Below are positions 1 to 9,327 of a DNA stretch of 64,000 nt, one piece after another; positions within the stretch are counted from its first letter, which is position 1, and the number at the start of each line of letters is the position of its first letter. Below the pieces are notes generated by a model that had not been told where the DNA came from, made no database searches, and saw only the letters and a program-made list of their open reading frames with translations. The stretch spans positions 8,866,001 to 8,930,000 of the forward strand of contig NZ_CP080647.1 of assembly GCF_019599145.1 (NCBI RefSeq). Direction: 5' to 3'. A program made the position numbers and the translations under genes. The DNA is from Streptomyces akebiae (GTDB lineage: Bacteria; Actinomycetota; Actinomycetes; Streptomycetales; Streptomycetaceae).

Positions 1-80
1 GCCCGCGCCGGCCTCCCTGCCCCCGAGCCCGCCCCCGAGCCCGCCCCCGATCCGGCTCCCGCGCTCGTCCGGGCCGTCAC
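1..80 (-). CDS. Possible start of a gene running off the left edge
   Basis: An open frame starts with GTG at 80 and stays open to the window edge. It encodes MTARTSAGAGSG followed by Gly/Ser/Ala-rich sequence. A GGAG lies about 12 bases upstream. It would sit directly downstream of the fatty-acyl-AMP ligase on the same strand, where comparable loci carry a polyketide synthase or acyl carrier gene. Only 26 codons are visible and they are low-complexity, so the product cannot be named; the frame could also be non-coding. Confidence 0.25.
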   Translation of the reverse strand, partial: MTARTSAGAGSGAGSGAGSGAGRPAR

Positions 81-143
81 CCTTGTCCCCGTCTCCGTCC
101 CCGTCCCCGCGCCCGCGCCCGCGCCCGCTCCCGCCCACGACCC

Positions 144-1892
144 TCATCCCCCGACCCCCGCCGCGTAGGCACCCGCCAGATAGCGCTCGCGGGTCGACGC
201 CCGCGAGACCTTCCCGCTGGACGTCCGGGGCACCGTTCCCGGCGGGACGAGCACGACGTCGGCGAGCCGCAGCCCGTGCCGGGCGGAGACGGCCGCGCGC
301 ACGGTCCGCACGAGGGCGGGCACGTCGATGTCGGCGAGCGGAACGGTTCGCGCGTGCTCCGCGACGACGACCACCCGCTCCCCGGCCCCGCCCGACACAC
401 CGAACGCGGCGAGCCGGTCGCGCCGTACGGCCGGATGCGCCTCCTGGGCCGTGGCCTCCACGTCCTGCGGGTAGTGGTTGCGCCCGTCGACGACGATGAG
501 GTCCTTCAGCCGCCCGGTGACGATCAACTGCCCGTCCAGGACCGTCCCGAGGTCACCGGTCCGCAGCCACCCGGGACCGGACGCGGCGTCGGCGAGCTCG
601 GCGCCGAAGACCCGCCGGGTCTGCCGGTCCTGGTTCCGGTAGCCCCGGCCGACATTGGGGCCCTGCACCCAGATCTCGCCGACCTCGCCCTCGGCCAGCG
701 CGACCCGGGACACTGGGTCGGCGATCCGCACCCGCTGCCCCGCCGGCGCGCCGCAGCCGGCCAGCAGCACGGCCCTCGGGTCCTCCGGGCGCGCGGGCAG
801 GGCCTTGCCCGCGGCCAGGGCGTCCCGGTCGAGCGCGAATCCGCGCAGCGGCTCGCCGGGCCGGGCCGCGCTGACGAAGACGGTCGCCTCGGCCAGACCG
901 TACGAGGGACAGTGCGTCCGCGGGGCGAGGCCCTGGGCGGCGAACGCGGCGTGGAAACGGTCGGCCGTGCCCGGACGGACCGGCTCGCTGCCGTTGATCA
1001 GCGCCATGACCCCGTCCAGGCGCAACCCCGCCTTCTGCGCCTCGGTGACCGCCGAAGCGCAGTAGTCGTAGGCGAAGTTGGGCGCCGCGCTCAACGCGAG
1101 CGGGTGGGCGGCCAGCAGCCGCAGCCAGCGCACGGGCTCGTGCAGGAACGCCACCGGGTCCATGAGGACCGACAACAGCCCCCGCACCACCGGCGCCGCG
1201 ACACTGAGCACCAGCCCCATGTCGTGGTACAGCGGCAGCCAGCCCACACAGGTAGCCGGGTGCGCGTCGGCACCGTAGGCGGACAGCGCCTGGCGGGCGT
1301 TGGCGACGACATTGGCATGGGTGATCTCGACTCCCGCCGGGGTGCGGGTCGAACCGGAGGTGTACTGGAGGTAGGCGACGGCGCCGGCATCGGGCGTGCA
1401 CGACGGCCGTGCGTCATCGGCGGCCGAGTCCGGGATCCGGTCCACGGCGACGACCCGCGCCGCCCCGCCCTCGCACAACTCCTGCACCTCGGCCAGGACT
1501 TGGACCGTCGTGACGACCACCGCCGGGGACGCGTCGCCCAGCACCGCCGACAGCCGGTCGCCCTGCCCGGGCAGACCGGGCGGATACAGCGGTACGGCGA
1601 CCAGCCCGGCGGCGAGCGCCCCGAGGAAGGCGGTGACGTACTCCGTCCCCTGCGGGCACAGCACCGCGACCCGCTCCCCGGGCTCGGCCTCCGCCGCGAG
1701 CCGCGCGGCCACGGCCCGCACCCGTAGATCCAGCCGACGCCAGGTCAGGGTGCGGTGGACGCCGCGCGACTGAGGCGCGGGATGGTCGACGAAGGTGAAC
1801 GCCCGGCGGTCGGGAGTGGTCTCGGCCCAGTGCCGCACATACTCCGGCAGACTGCGGAAGGCGGGCGCGAGCGGGGGGCGGCGGCTGTCCAT
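144..1892 (-). CDS. Fatty-acyl-AMP ligase (FAAL-like adenylate-forming enzyme)
   Basis: The 582-residue product is an ANL-superfamily adenylating enzyme. The ATP-binding A3 loop reads YLQYTSGSTRTPAGVEITH near residue 175. Later landmarks are a YGLAEATVFVS stretch, the GWLRTGDLG region and a C-terminal lid with TSSGKVSR. The YTSGST loop followed by an extended ITHANV and the 580-residue length fit FAALs, which activate fatty acids as acyl-adenylates for transfer to acyl carrier proteins, rather than acyl-CoA ligases. ATG at 1892 has GAGGAG about 9 bases upstream. It lies 122 bases downstream of an acyl-CoA carboxylase beta gene on the same strand, a pairing seen with lipid-extending polyketide synthases. 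The substrate is not readable from sequence. Confidence 0.85.
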   Translation of the reverse strand: MDSRRPPLAPAFRSLPEYVRHWAETTPDRRAFTFVDHPAPQSRGVHRTLTWRRLDLRVRAVAARLAAEAEPGERVAVLCPQGTEYVTAFLGALAAGLVAVPLYPPGLPGQGDRLSAVLGDASPAVVVTTVQVLAEVQELCEGGAARVVAVDRIPDSAADDARPSCTPDAGAVAYLQYTSGSTRTPAGVEITHANVVANARQALSAYGADAHPATCVGWLPLYHDMGLVLSVAAPVVRGLLSVLMDPVAFLHEPVRWLRLLAAHPLALSAAPNFAYDYCASAVTEAQKAGLRLDGVMALINGSEPVRPGTADRFHAAFAAQGLAPRTHCPSYGLAEATVFVSAARPGEPLRGFALDRDALAAGKALPARPEDPRAVLLAGCGAPAGQRVRIADPVSRVALAEGEVGEIWVQGPNVGRGYRNQDRQTRRVFGAELADAASGPGWLRTGDLGTVLDGQLIVTGRLKDLIVVDGRNHYPQDVEATAQEAHPAVRRDRLAAFGVSGGAGERVVVVAEHARTVPLADIDVPALVRTVRAAVSARHGLRLADVVLVPPGTVPRTSSGKVSRASTRERYLAGAYAAGVGG

Positions 1893-2014
1893 CGGGCATG
1901 GCTCCTCACGTCGCGGGACGGCTTGCGGTCACAGCGGTGACGGCGGTGACGGGCGGTGACAGGACTGGGCGGGACGCGGCGCGCACAGCGGGACGCGCTC
2001 GGGCACACGCGCGT

Positions 2015-3745
2015 TCAGAGCGGAATGTTGCCGTGGCGCCGTTCCGGCATCGGGGCGCGCTTGCCGCGCAGGGCGCGCAGGGCGCGGCAGATGTGGGCAC
2101 GGGTGTCGCGCGGGGCGATGACGGCGTCGACGTAGCCGCGCTCGGCTGCGAGGTACGGGGTCCCGTACGTGCTCTCGTACGCGGTGACCAGGCTGGCCCG
2201 CAGCGCCTCGGGGTCGGCCGCGGCGGCGAGTTCACGGCGGTGCAGGATCCCCACCGCGCCCTCGGCGCCCATGACGGCGATCCTGGCGGTGGGCCAGGCG
2301 AGATTGATGTCGGCGCCGAGGTGCTTGGACCCCATCACCGCGTACCCGCCGCCGTACGCCTTGCGCACCACCACCGTGACCTTGGGGACGGTCGCCTCGG
2401 CGTAGGCGTACAGCAGTTTGGCACCGCGCCGGATGATGCCGGCCTGCTCCTGGCGGACGCCGGAGAGATAGCCGGGGACATCGGCGAAGGTCAGCAGGGG
2501 GATGCCGAACGCGTCGCAGAACCGTACGAACCGCGCGGCCTTCTCGGAGGCGTCGATGTCGAGGACCCCGGCCGAGCACAGCGGCTGGTTGGCGACGACC
2601 CCGACGGTGGCTCCCTCGACGAGAGCCAGCGCACAGATGATGTTCGGCGCGAACAGCTCCTGGATCTCCAGGAGTTCACCGTCGTCGACGACCGCGCGCA
2701 GCACGTCCCGCATGTCGTAGGCCTGACCGAGCCGGTCCGGCACCACCGTGTCGAGGCACGGCCCGGCGGGCGCGGCCCCCGGCGCGTACTGCGGGGGCCG
2801 CTCCAGGTTGTTGGCGGGCAGATACGACAACAGGTCACGCACGGTGTCGAGAGCGTCGACCTCGTCGGCGGCGAGGAAGTGCGCGTTGCCGTTGACGGTG
2901 TTGCTGGTGCGGGCGCCGCCCAGTTCCTCGGCGCTGGTGCGTTCGCCGGTGACCGTCTCGATGACGTCGGGTCCGGTGACGAACATGTGCGAGGCACCGT
3001 CCACCATCACGGTGAAGTCGGTGATGGCCGGCGAGTACGCGGCCCCGCCCGCACAGGGACCCAGGACGACCGAGATCTGCGGGATCACCCCGGACGCCTG
3101 GACGTTGCGGCGGACCAGTTCGGCGTAGAGGGCGAGGGAGGTGACACCCTCCTGGATGCGCGCGCCCCCGCCGTCGTTCAGCCCGATGACCGGACAGCCG
3201 GTCTTCAGGGCGAGGTCCATCAGCGCGAGGGTCTTCTCCCCGAAGGCCTCGCCCATGCTGCCGCCGTACACGGTGGCGTCCTGGGCGAAGACACAGACCT
3301 GACGGCCGTCGATCGTGCCGTGCCCGGTGACCACCCCGTCGCCGTACGGGCGCCGGGCGTCGTCCCCGGTGGGCCGGGCCCGCACGAACAGGCCCGTCTC
3401 CGTGAACGATCCCGCGTCCAGCAGCAGGTCGATCCGTTCGCGGGCCCCGTACTCCCCGCGTCTCCTGGGCCCGCCCGCCGCGACCGCCCGCGTCCGGCGG
3501 CCCTCCAGATCGGCGATGCGGTCGACGGTCCGGTCGGGTGCCGGGTCGGCGGTCCGGCCGGCGGTCCGGCCGGGGGTCCGGTCGGGTGCCGGGTCGGGTG
3601 CCCGGTCGGGGATCCGGTCGGCGGTATGGTCACGGACCGGCTCGGGGACCGGCCCGGGGGCCGGTTCCGGGACCGGCTCGCGCACGCGGCCGGGCGTACG
3701 TTCCGCCACCTGCCTCGCCCGGGATGTCGTCACCTCTAGCGTCAC
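2015..3745 (-). CDS. Acyl-CoA carboxylase beta (carboxyltransferase) subunit
   Basis: This is an AccD/PccB-type carboxyltransferase subunit, which moves carboxyl from biotin to acetyl-, propionyl- or longer acyl-CoA. Both crotonase-fold oxyanion loops are visible, GGARIQEGV and later GGGYAVMGS, and the C-terminus ends in the family-typical HGNIPL. The catalytic part begins near [10 protein letters not shown]. It is preceded by about 75 extra residues of Pro/Arg/Asp-rich repeats ([20 protein letters not shown]) that most homologues lack. GTG at 3745 is preferred because a GGAGG sits 5-6 bases upstream; a GTG at 3751 has no spacing. No biotin-carrier alpha subunit is in the window. The neighbouring acyl-AMP ligase suggests it makes a carboxylated extender unit for a lipid or polyketide. 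Confidence 0.88.
   Translation of the reverse strand: MTLEVTTSRARQVAERTPGRVREPVPEPAPGPVPEPVRDHTADRIPDRAPDPAPDRTPGRTAGRTADPAPDRTVDRIADLEGRRTRAVAAGGPRRRGEYGARERIDLLLDAGSFTETGLFVRARPTGDDARRPYGDGVVTGHGTIDGRQVCVFAQDATVYGGSMGEAFGEKTLALMDLALKTGCPVIGLNDGGGARIQEGVTSLALYAELVRRNVQASGVIPQISVVLGPCAGGAAYSPAITDFTVMVDGASHMFVTGPDVIETVTGERTSAEELGGARTSNTVNGNAHFLAADEVDALDTVRDLLSYLPANNLERPPQYAPGAAPAGPCLDTVVPDRLGQAYDMRDVLRAVVDDGELLEIQELFAPNIICALALVEGATVGVVANQPLCSAGVLDIDASEKAARFVRFCDAFGIPLLTFADVPGYLSGVRQEQAGIIRRGAKLLYAYAEATVPKVTVVVRKAYGGGYAVMGSKHLGADINLAWPTARIAVMGAEGAVGILHRRELAAAADPEALRASLVTAYESTYGTPYLAAERGYVDAVIAPRDTRAHICRALRALRGKRAPMPERRHGNIPL
3529..3690. repeat. Degenerate GC-rich repeats inside the carboxyltransferase gene
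   Basis: Short units resembling GGTCCGGTCGGGTGCC and GGTCCGGCCGGCG recur imperfectly. They encode the Pro/Arg/Asp-rich N-terminal extension of the acyl-CoA carboxylase beta subunit. The low complexity suggests expansion by replication slippage. Confidence 0.6.
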
Positions 3746-3982
3746 AGCCACCTCCGAAGTGGCTTTCGAATATGGCAGCGGAGGAGGGCCGGACCGGGCC
3801 GATCCCCTTTCTGTTTGCGGGAGATGAGTCCTGCGGGGCCCGGGTTAGTCCGTGGGTGACAAGGGCCCGGGGGCGACTCGGGTGTTCCGGGCGGATGGCC
3901 GTAATCCCGCTTCACTTGAGGGTTCAACGATGCCAGGATCTCGGCCCCCGAGCACGCCCCACCGTTCGCGAAAGGCTTCGAC

Positions 3983-4654
3983 ATGCGCAGTCGGCTCACC
4001 CTCCTCGCCGCCGCCACGGCCCTGCTGACGGCGGCCCCCTCACCGGCGTACGCCGGTGTCCGGCCCGGCGTCACCTACTCCGGCGAAGGCACCTTCTACG
4101 GCGCGACCGGCGTCGGGAACTGCCTCTACGACGCCACGAGCGACATCGCCGTCGCGGCTCTCAACCACACCGACTACGACACCGCCCGTATGTGCGGCGC
4201 CTTCATCCGGGTCAAGGGCCCGCGCGGCGAGCTCACGGTGAAGATCGTCGACCGCTGCCCGGAGTGCCGTCCCGGTGACGTCGACCTCGGGCAGCAGGCC
4301 TTCGCCCGTATCGCCGACCCCGTGGCCGGCCGGGTGCCGATCACCTGGACGCTGGTGAGCCCGGACCTCGCCGGACCCGTCTCCTACCGCTACAAGGAAG
4401 GGTCCACACAGTGGTGGTGCGGCATCCAGGTGCGCAACCACCGCAACCCCGTCGCCACCCTGGAGGTCCGCACCGGCACCACCTGGCGGCAACTCCCGCG
4501 CCAGGAGTACAACTACTTCGTCTCGGCGGACGGCGCCGGCTGCGGCTCCGACATCCGCGTCACGGACATCCACGGCCAGACCCTCGTCGACGCCGGCGTC
4601 GCCCTCACCCCGAACGTCGACCAGCCGGGCCGCGCCCAGTTCACCAAGCGCTGA
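3983..4654 (+). CDS. Secreted expansin-like protein (double-psi barrel plus binding domain)
   Basis: The 223-residue product has a Sec signal peptide (MRSRLTLLAAATALLTA, with cleavage expected after the AYA near residue 24). Next comes a double-psi beta-barrel with GEGTFYGATGVGNC and KIVDRCPECRPGDVDLG; the Asp in KIVDRC matches the key Asp of bacterial expansins. A C-terminal beta-sandwich follows, with exposed aromatics (TQWWCGIQ, EYNYFV) like the expansin cellulose-binding domain. Bacterial expansins loosen plant or peptidoglycan cell-wall polysaccharide without hydrolysis. Two Cys pairs suggest disulphides. The gene stands alone between a divergent carboxyltransferase and an aminotransferase 20 bases downstream. 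A lytic function without enzymatic turnover is inferred from family only. Confidence 0.85.
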   Translation: MRSRLTLLAAATALLTAAPSPAYAGVRPGVTYSGEGTFYGATGVGNCLYDATSDIAVAALNHTDYDTARMCGAFIRVKGPRGELTVKIVDRCPECRPGDVDLGQQAFARIADPVAGRVPITWTLVSPDLAGPVSYRYKEGSTQWWCGIQVRNHRNPVATLEVRTGTTWRQLPRQEYNYFVSADGAGCGSDIRVTDIHGQTLVDAGVALTPNVDQPGRAQFTKR

Positions 4655-4674
4655 CCCATGGGAAGGGTGAGGGC

Positions 4675-5856
4675 ATGGACATCGACGCACTGCGCCGGGA
4701 CACCCCCGGCACCGCCCACCGACTCCATCTCAACAACGCCGGAGCCGCCCTGCTCTCCCGGCAGACCCTCGACGCCGTCACCGCCCACCTGGAACTGGAA
4801 GCGACCATCGGCGGCTACGAGGCGGCCCGGCAGGAGCAGCACCGCATCGACGCCACCTACACCACCCTCGCCCGGCTGATCGGCGGACACCCCGACGAGA
4901 TCGCCCTGTTCGACAACTCCACCCACGCCTGGAACGCCGCGTTCTACGCGCTCACCTTCAAGCCGGGCGACCGCATCCTCACCGGCCGGGCCGAGTACGG
5001 CAGCAATGTGCTCGCCTACCTCCAGGTCGCCCGGCGCACCGGCGCGGAGATCGTCGTCGTCCCCGACGATCCGTCCGGACAACTCGACACCGCCGCCCTC
5101 GCCGACCTGATCGACGAACGGACCCGACTGGTCGGCGTCAGCCACGTCCCCACCAGCGGCGGCCTGATCAACCCGGCGGCCGAGATCGGCCGGATCACCC
5201 GCGCCGCCGGTGTCCCGTTCCTCCTCGACGCCACCCAGTCCGTGGGCCAGTTCCCGGTGGACGTCGAGGCCATCGGGTGCGACATGCTTTCCGCCACCGG
5301 CCGCAAGTTCCTGCGCGGCCCGCGCGGCACGGGGTTCCTCTGGGTGCGCACCGAGGTGCTGGAACACCTCGACCCGAACGTCATCGAGATCCACTCGGCC
5401 ACCTGGGACGGCGGACGCGGCTTCACCTGGCAGCCCGGCGCCCGCCGCTTCGAGACCTGGGAGACCGCCTACGCGGGTGTCCTGGGCCTCGACGCGGCCG
5501 TGCGCCAGGCCCTCGACCTGGGCCTGGACCGCATCGGTGAACGCGCCGTCGCCCTGGGCGCGTACCTGCGCGACCGGCTCGACGACCTCCCCGGCGTCAC
5601 CACCCACGACCTCGGCGAACACCGCTGCGCCATCGTGACCGCCAAGGTCGACGGGCTGTCCGCGACCGAGGTCGCCGCCGGCCTCGCCCGGCAGCGCATC
5701 AACGTCACCACCACCGACCCGGACCACACCCAGTTCGACACCGAACACCGAGGCGTCCACCCCCTGGTCCGGCTCTCCCCGCACTACTACAACACCGAGG
5801 CCGAACTCGACCGCACCGTCGAGGTCATGGCCGACCTCGCCCGCAGCGCACGCTGA
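4675..5856 (+). CDS. Class V aminotransferase / cysteine-desulfurase-like PLP enzyme
   Basis: The 393-residue protein has the class V fold-type I layout. LLDATQSVGQ near residue 182 carries the PLP-nitrogen Asp and neighbouring Gln. The Schiff-base Lys is most likely K211 in SATGRKFLRGPRGTGF. The C-terminus (VRLSPHYYNTEAELD) is typical of isopenicillin-N-epimerase or EgtE-like members. ATG at 4675 follows GGGAAGGGTGAG. No cysteine-rich active-site loop characteristic of IscS is visible, so desulfurase activity is doubtful; epimerase, lyase or desulfurase chemistry all remain open. It begins 20 bases after the expansin-like gene but has no obvious functional link to it. Confidence 0.8.
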   Translation: MDIDALRRDTPGTAHRLHLNNAGAALLSRQTLDAVTAHLELEATIGGYEAARQEQHRIDATYTTLARLIGGHPDEIALFDNSTHAWNAAFYALTFKPGDRILTGRAEYGSNVLAYLQVARRTGAEIVVVPDDPSGQLDTAALADLIDERTRLVGVSHVPTSGGLINPAAEIGRITRAAGVPFLLDATQSVGQFPVDVEAIGCDMLSATGRKFLRGPRGTGFLWVRTEVLEHLDPNVIEIHSATWDGGRGFTWQPGARRFETWETAYAGVLGLDAAVRQALDLGLDRIGERAVALGAYLRDRLDDLPGVTTHDLGEHRCAIVTAKVDGLSATEVAAGLARQRINVTTTDPDHTQFDTEHRGVHPLVRLSPHYYNTEAELDRTVEVMADLARSAR

Positions 5857-5878
5857 AACCCCGCCCGGCGACCGGCCG

Positions 5879-6730
5879 TCAGGCCCGCGGCTCCGCGAGG
5901 AACTCCCGGGCGCCACGCAGCCGGGTGCGCAGCCCCCGCCGGGTGACCCGGCTGTCCAGCCGCACGTCGAGGGCTCCTCGCCGGGCGCCGTCGACCTGGC
6001 GTCCGGCGGGCAGCCGCGTCGGATCCAGTCCGTCGCGGCGGGCGACGAGGACGCCCAACTCGTGCCGGGTGAGGGCGTCCGGCCCCGCCACGTGCCGTAC
6101 GCCGACCGCCTCGGACGCGGCCAGTTCCAGCAGCGCGTCGGCCAGGTCGGTCACCTGCACCGGGCAGCGCACCACATCGGTGAACAGCACACCGTCGCGG
6201 GCACCGGCCACCAGGTCGTGCACATGCCGTTCATGCACGGACAGAGCGTGCCCGTCCCCGATGATCAGCGAAGTACGCACCACGGCGGCGTCCGGCGCCA
6301 GCAGCCGGACCCCGGTCTCCGCCGCCGCCTTCGCGGCACCGTACGGCGTGACGGGATCCGGCGGGCAGGTCTCGTCGTAGGGGCCGCCGTCACCCGAGAA
6401 CACGGCGTCGCTCGACACATGGACCAGGCGGCAGCCCCGCCGGGCCACGGCCCGCGCCACCCGGACGGCGCCCTCGGCGGTGACCGCCCAGTCCGACCCG
6501 CCGCTCGACACATTGACGACGACCGAGGGAGCCACCCGCGCCAGCACCTCGGTCAGCCCCGCGGGGTCCCGGAGGTCGAGGGCGTGCCAGGAGACCTCCG
6601 CCGGAACGTCCCGACGGGCGTCCGGCGGCCGGGTGGTGCGGGTCGCGGACGTCTCGTGGCCCGCCGCCACGGCCCGGCGCGTCAACTCACCGCCCAGGAA
6701 ACCGCTGCCGCCGATGATCAGAAGCCTCAT
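5879..6730 (-). CDS. NAD(P)-dependent sugar reductase (RmlD-like extended SDR)
   Basis: The 283-residue protein starts MRLLIIGGSGFLGGEL, a Rossmann GxxGxxG nucleotide-binding motif. Later come HVSSDAVFSGDGGPYDE and the catalytic YGAAKAAAE (YxxxK), as in dTDP-4-dehydrorhamnose reductases and related sugar-nucleotide reductases. The C-terminus is Arg-rich. No other nucleotide-sugar genes are nearby, so a role in dTDP-rhamnose synthesis is not supported; a general NAD(P)-dependent reductase is the safer reading. The start is set by the Rossmann motif; upstream in-frame sequence belongs to the neighbouring hemerythrin gene. It is 20 bases from that gene and may be co-transcribed with it. Confidence 0.75.
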   Translation of the reverse strand: MRLLIIGGSGFLGGELTRRAVAAGHETSATRTTRPPDARRDVPAEVSWHALDLRDPAGLTEVLARVAPSVVVNVSSGGSDWAVTAEGAVRVARAVARRGCRLVHVSSDAVFSGDGGPYDETCPPDPVTPYGAAKAAAETGVRLLAPDAAVVRTSLIIGDGHALSVHERHVHDLVAGARDGVLFTDVVRCPVQVTDLADALLELAASEAVGVRHVAGPDALTRHELGVLVARRDGLDPTRLPAGRQVDGARRGALDVRLDSRVTRRGLRTRLRGAREFLAEPRA

Positions 6731-6750
6731 GACCGGCAACGATATGCCCC

Positions 6751-7314
6751 TCAGGACTCCTTGCCCCGGCCGCTCAACGCGTCGCGCATCCGGTCGACGA
6801 GGCCGAGGCCCGGCGCGAGGATCCTGTTGGCCGGCGGCTTGGTCGGGGCCCCCGGGTGGGGACGGGTCGGCGCCAGCTTCTTGGCCCGGCGGACCTTGTC
6901 GCCGAGGTCGTTCAGCACCGAGGCGGAGCACGCCTTCGCCAACTGCGGGAAGAGACTGCTCTCCTCGTCCCGGACGTGATGCCTGACCTCGGCCATCAAC
7001 TGGGTGATCAGACGGTCGAACTCCGGGTCGTCGGCGGCGCGCCGCTCCAGGTCCTTCATGGTGCGCTCGGCCGAGGTGTGATCCGCCAACTCCCGGTCGG
7101 CGACCGCGTCACCGTCGTTCAGGTGCTCGCGGACCGCCGGGTAGAGGTAGGCCTCCTCCGCGACGGAATGCCGTACCAACTCGATGGTGACCAGGTCGGC
7201 GTATTCCTTGCGCTTCGCGTCACCGGAAGGCAGTTCCTCGATTTTGCCGAAGAGTTCCGCCACCTCCCGGTGGTCCGCCGTCAGTTCCTCGATCACGTCC
7301 CCGCCGTGTGCCAT
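6751..7314 (-). CDS. Hemerythrin HHE-domain protein
   Basis: The 187-residue cytoplasmic protein has the four-helix hemerythrin pattern. Iron-ligand candidates are seen in TADHREVAELF, RHSVAEEAYLYPAV, ADHTSAERTM and HHVRDEESSLFPQL. A positively charged, Pro-rich tail (KKLAPTRPHPGAPTKPP) follows. HHE proteins bind a di-iron centre and act in oxygen, nitric oxide or oxidative-stress sensing or buffering. AAGGAG lies 8 bases before ATG at 7314. It is probably first in a two-gene unit with the reductase downstream. Confidence 0.88.
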   Translation of the reverse strand: MAHGGDVIEELTADHREVAELFGKIEELPSGDAKRKEYADLVTIELVRHSVAEEAYLYPAVREHLNDGDAVADRELADHTSAERTMKDLERRAADDPEFDRLITQLMAEVRHHVRDEESSLFPQLAKACSASVLNDLGDKVRRAKKLAPTRPHPGAPTKPPANRILAPGLGLVDRMRDALSGRGKES

Positions 7315-7541
7315 TTCCGTCGCTCCTTGCCTGCGCGTCCCGGCGTTCGTTCCGGTCCGGACCTCTGTGGAGGTCAGTGAAACCCTCGCCGTCCCGAATG
7401 CGTCGTATTGACGTCCGGTGAGTCAGTGCGGCGCACAGGTGTGGCCCAGGACACGTCCCTTCCGTGGCCTGCGCCATTTCGGGGCGGGCGGCGCACGGCT
7501 ACGTTGTGCCGGCGTTCCCCAGTACCCACGGATGGCCCAGC

Positions 7542-8063
7542 GTGCTCGCAGATCTCTCCCCTCTCATAGCGGCGACCACCCAGTGGCTGACGCGCGCCTA
7601 CCCGGCGGGCGGCGGCGCGCTGGACGGCGCGCTCTGCGAGGCCCAGGCCCGCCAGGCCGTCACCGTGGCCGCCTGGCTCCGCTACCCGACACCGATGGAC
7701 GCCGCCCTCGTCGGCGTGGCCGGACCGGGCGGCTCCGCCCGCCTCGACTGGGTCACCGGCTACGACGAGGTCCCGACACCCGAGGAGTACGCCTGGCGGA
7801 CCTGGGTCGACGAGGTCGTGGCCAGCTGGGCGGCCTGCCTTCTGGCCGATGCCGCGCTGGCCCGCACCGCCGTGGACGCCCTCGACGGGTCCCCGCACAC
7901 CGCCGGCCCGTCCGCCGCCTTCCGCCGCCTCCTCGACCCCGACGAGCTCGACCGGCGGGCCGCCGCACTCCTGCGCCACCCCGACCTGCTCGCGCCCGTC
8001 GCGACCCTGCACCACACCGGCCTCCTCGACGCGCTGCGGCCGGGCCGGCCCCTGCCGGCCTGA
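7542..8063 (+). CDS. Hypothetical protein, alpha-helical
   Basis: I do not recognise this 173-residue protein. It is predicted to be largely helical, with Ala/Leu-rich segments, several Trp residues (TQWLTRAYP, AAWLRYPTP, RTWVDEVVASWAACLL) and no signal peptide or clear membrane segment. Codon use is typical of the host, so it is likely real. The start is uncertain. GTG at 7542 is chosen because the domain-like sequence begins there (VLADLSPLIAATTQW); a GTG at 7464 in the same frame would add 26 residues, and neither has a strong ribosome-binding site. Confidence 0.6.
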   Translation: MLADLSPLIAATTQWLTRAYPAGGGALDGALCEAQARQAVTVAAWLRYPTPMDAALVGVAGPGGSARLDWVTGYDEVPTPEEYAWRTWVDEVVASWAACLLADAALARTAVDALDGSPHTAGPSAAFRRLLDPDELDRRAAALLRHPDLLAPVATLHHTGLLDALRPGRPLPA

Positions 8064-8086
8064 GCCGGTCGGCCGCAGACCCCGGG

Positions 8087-8131
8087 CCGGCCCACGGGCT
8101 GCCGGCCCACGGGACGCCGGTCCACGGGTCG
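8087..8131. repeat. Three tandem 15-bp repeats
   Basis: Three consecutive near-identical 15-mers (CCGGCCCACGGGCTG, CCGGCCCACGGGACG, CCGGTCCACGGGTCG) lie between two convergent genes. No coding or regulatory role is evident. Confidence 0.7.
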
Positions 8132-8171
8132 ATCGAGGCCGCGAGGCGGGCGCATCCCGGTCGAGGCCGCG

Positions 8172-9305
8172 CTACCAGAGCAGCGGCAGCCCCGCCAAGT
8201 GGGTGTCGAGCAGTCCGGAGATGATCCGGTGGTCGTGGAGCGAGGGATGCCAGTCGCAGCCCAGGTGGTCGAGGCCGGGATCGTCGTAGTACCAGTGGCT
8301 CACCCGGTCGTCGCCGCGGCGGCCCCGCTCCTCGACGATTCGCAGGGTCGCCTCCGCCAGCGCGGTCGTGTTCCACAGACGGGCGGCGGCCACCACGAGG
8401 AACGTCCTCGGCCCGTACCGGGCGCGCAGCTTGTCGAGGAACCCGTGGTAGGCGCTCTCGTAGGCGGCGACCAGCTCGGCCGTCGTGCTCCAGCGCTCAC
8501 CGGGGTTCAGGGCCGTCGAGAAGTCGTTGATGCCGAGTCCGACCACGACGACCTGCGGACACCAGCTGTGCGGCTTTCGCCAGACGTCGCCCTCGACGTT
8601 CAGCAGGGCCCGGTCGTAGTAGGTGCGAAAGTCGGTTCCGGGTTCGCCGCCGTTGTAATTGCGGACCATTCCCCGACCGGAGAAGGCGTTGATCTGGAAG
8701 TCGGCGTCCAGTTCTCGCGCGGTGAGCGCGCCGAAGGAGAGATCGGCGTTGCTGTTCCGGTTGACACCGCCGTTGCCGGAACAGTCCCGGATCTCGGAGA
8801 CATTTCCGTAACCGGCGGTGTACGAGTCGCCGATGAACTCGATCTGCCGGCGTCGCGCCCGGGGGCTCGGGAGGATCCCGCCCCCGGGAGCCGCGACGAA
8901 CCCGCCGAACCGGCCGACCGCCCACGGACTCTCCGTGCGCTTCACGACCCGTACGCGGTGGGCGCCGTCGGCGAGGCCGTCGACCCAGGAGACGCTACGG
9001 CCCGGGGTGACGAGCGTGGCCACGGTCGCCCCGTCGACCTGGACGTCGTAGTCGTTGTCGGCGTCGTCGAGGACCACGCCGACGCCGGTCCCGTGGAACC
9101 GCCCCTCGAAGGAGACGCCGGGCCAGCTGTAGCGGACGGTCCCGTCGGCGGCCCGCCTGACCCGGCCCACCGTGTGGAACCGCGCCGTTTCGGCCTCGGC
9201 GGCACGCGCGGGGGACACGACGGTGGTGACGAGACCCGCGGCCGCGGCCGCGACCAGCGCCCGTCGCGACACCGTCCGTCGGGATAACTCGTGAGGCGTC
9301 TGCAT
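8172..9305 (-). CDS. Secreted SGNH esterase, carbohydrate esterase family 2 type
   Basis: The 377-residue exported protein carries a signal with a possible Tat-like pair (SRRTVSRRALVAAAAAG). A beta-sandwich domain (residues about 45-140) is followed by an SGNH hydrolase domain. EFIGDSYTAGYG holds the catalytic Ser and GLGINDF is block III. DWHPSLHDHR near the C-terminus supplies the His, with the preceding Asp in DHLGCDWHPS. This two-domain order is that of CE2 acetyl-xylan and acetyl-mannan esterases, which deacetylate plant polysaccharide. ATG at 9305 is chosen because it begins the signal peptide; an in-frame start further upstream would run through the operator. A perfect CebR-type operator lies 23 bases upstream, which supports a cellulose or hemicellulose role. 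Confidence 0.83.
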   Translation of the reverse strand: MQTPHELSRRTVSRRALVAAAAAGLVTTVVSPARAAEAETARFHTVGRVRRAADGTVRYSWPGVSFEGRFHGTGVGVVLDDADNDYDVQVDGATVATLVTPGRSVSWVDGLADGAHRVRVVKRTESPWAVGRFGGFVAAPGGGILPSPRARRRQIEFIGDSYTAGYGNVSEIRDCSGNGGVNRNSNADLSFGALTARELDADFQINAFSGRGMVRNYNGGEPGTDFRTYYDRALLNVEGDVWRKPHSWCPQVVVVGLGINDFSTALNPGERWSTTAELVAAYESAYHGFLDKLRARYGPRTFLVVAAARLWNTTALAEATLRIVEERGRRGDDRVSHWYYDDPGLDHLGCDWHPSLHDHRIISGLLDTHLAGLPLLW

Positions 9306-9327
9306 GGCCGTCCCTTCGACGCGGATA

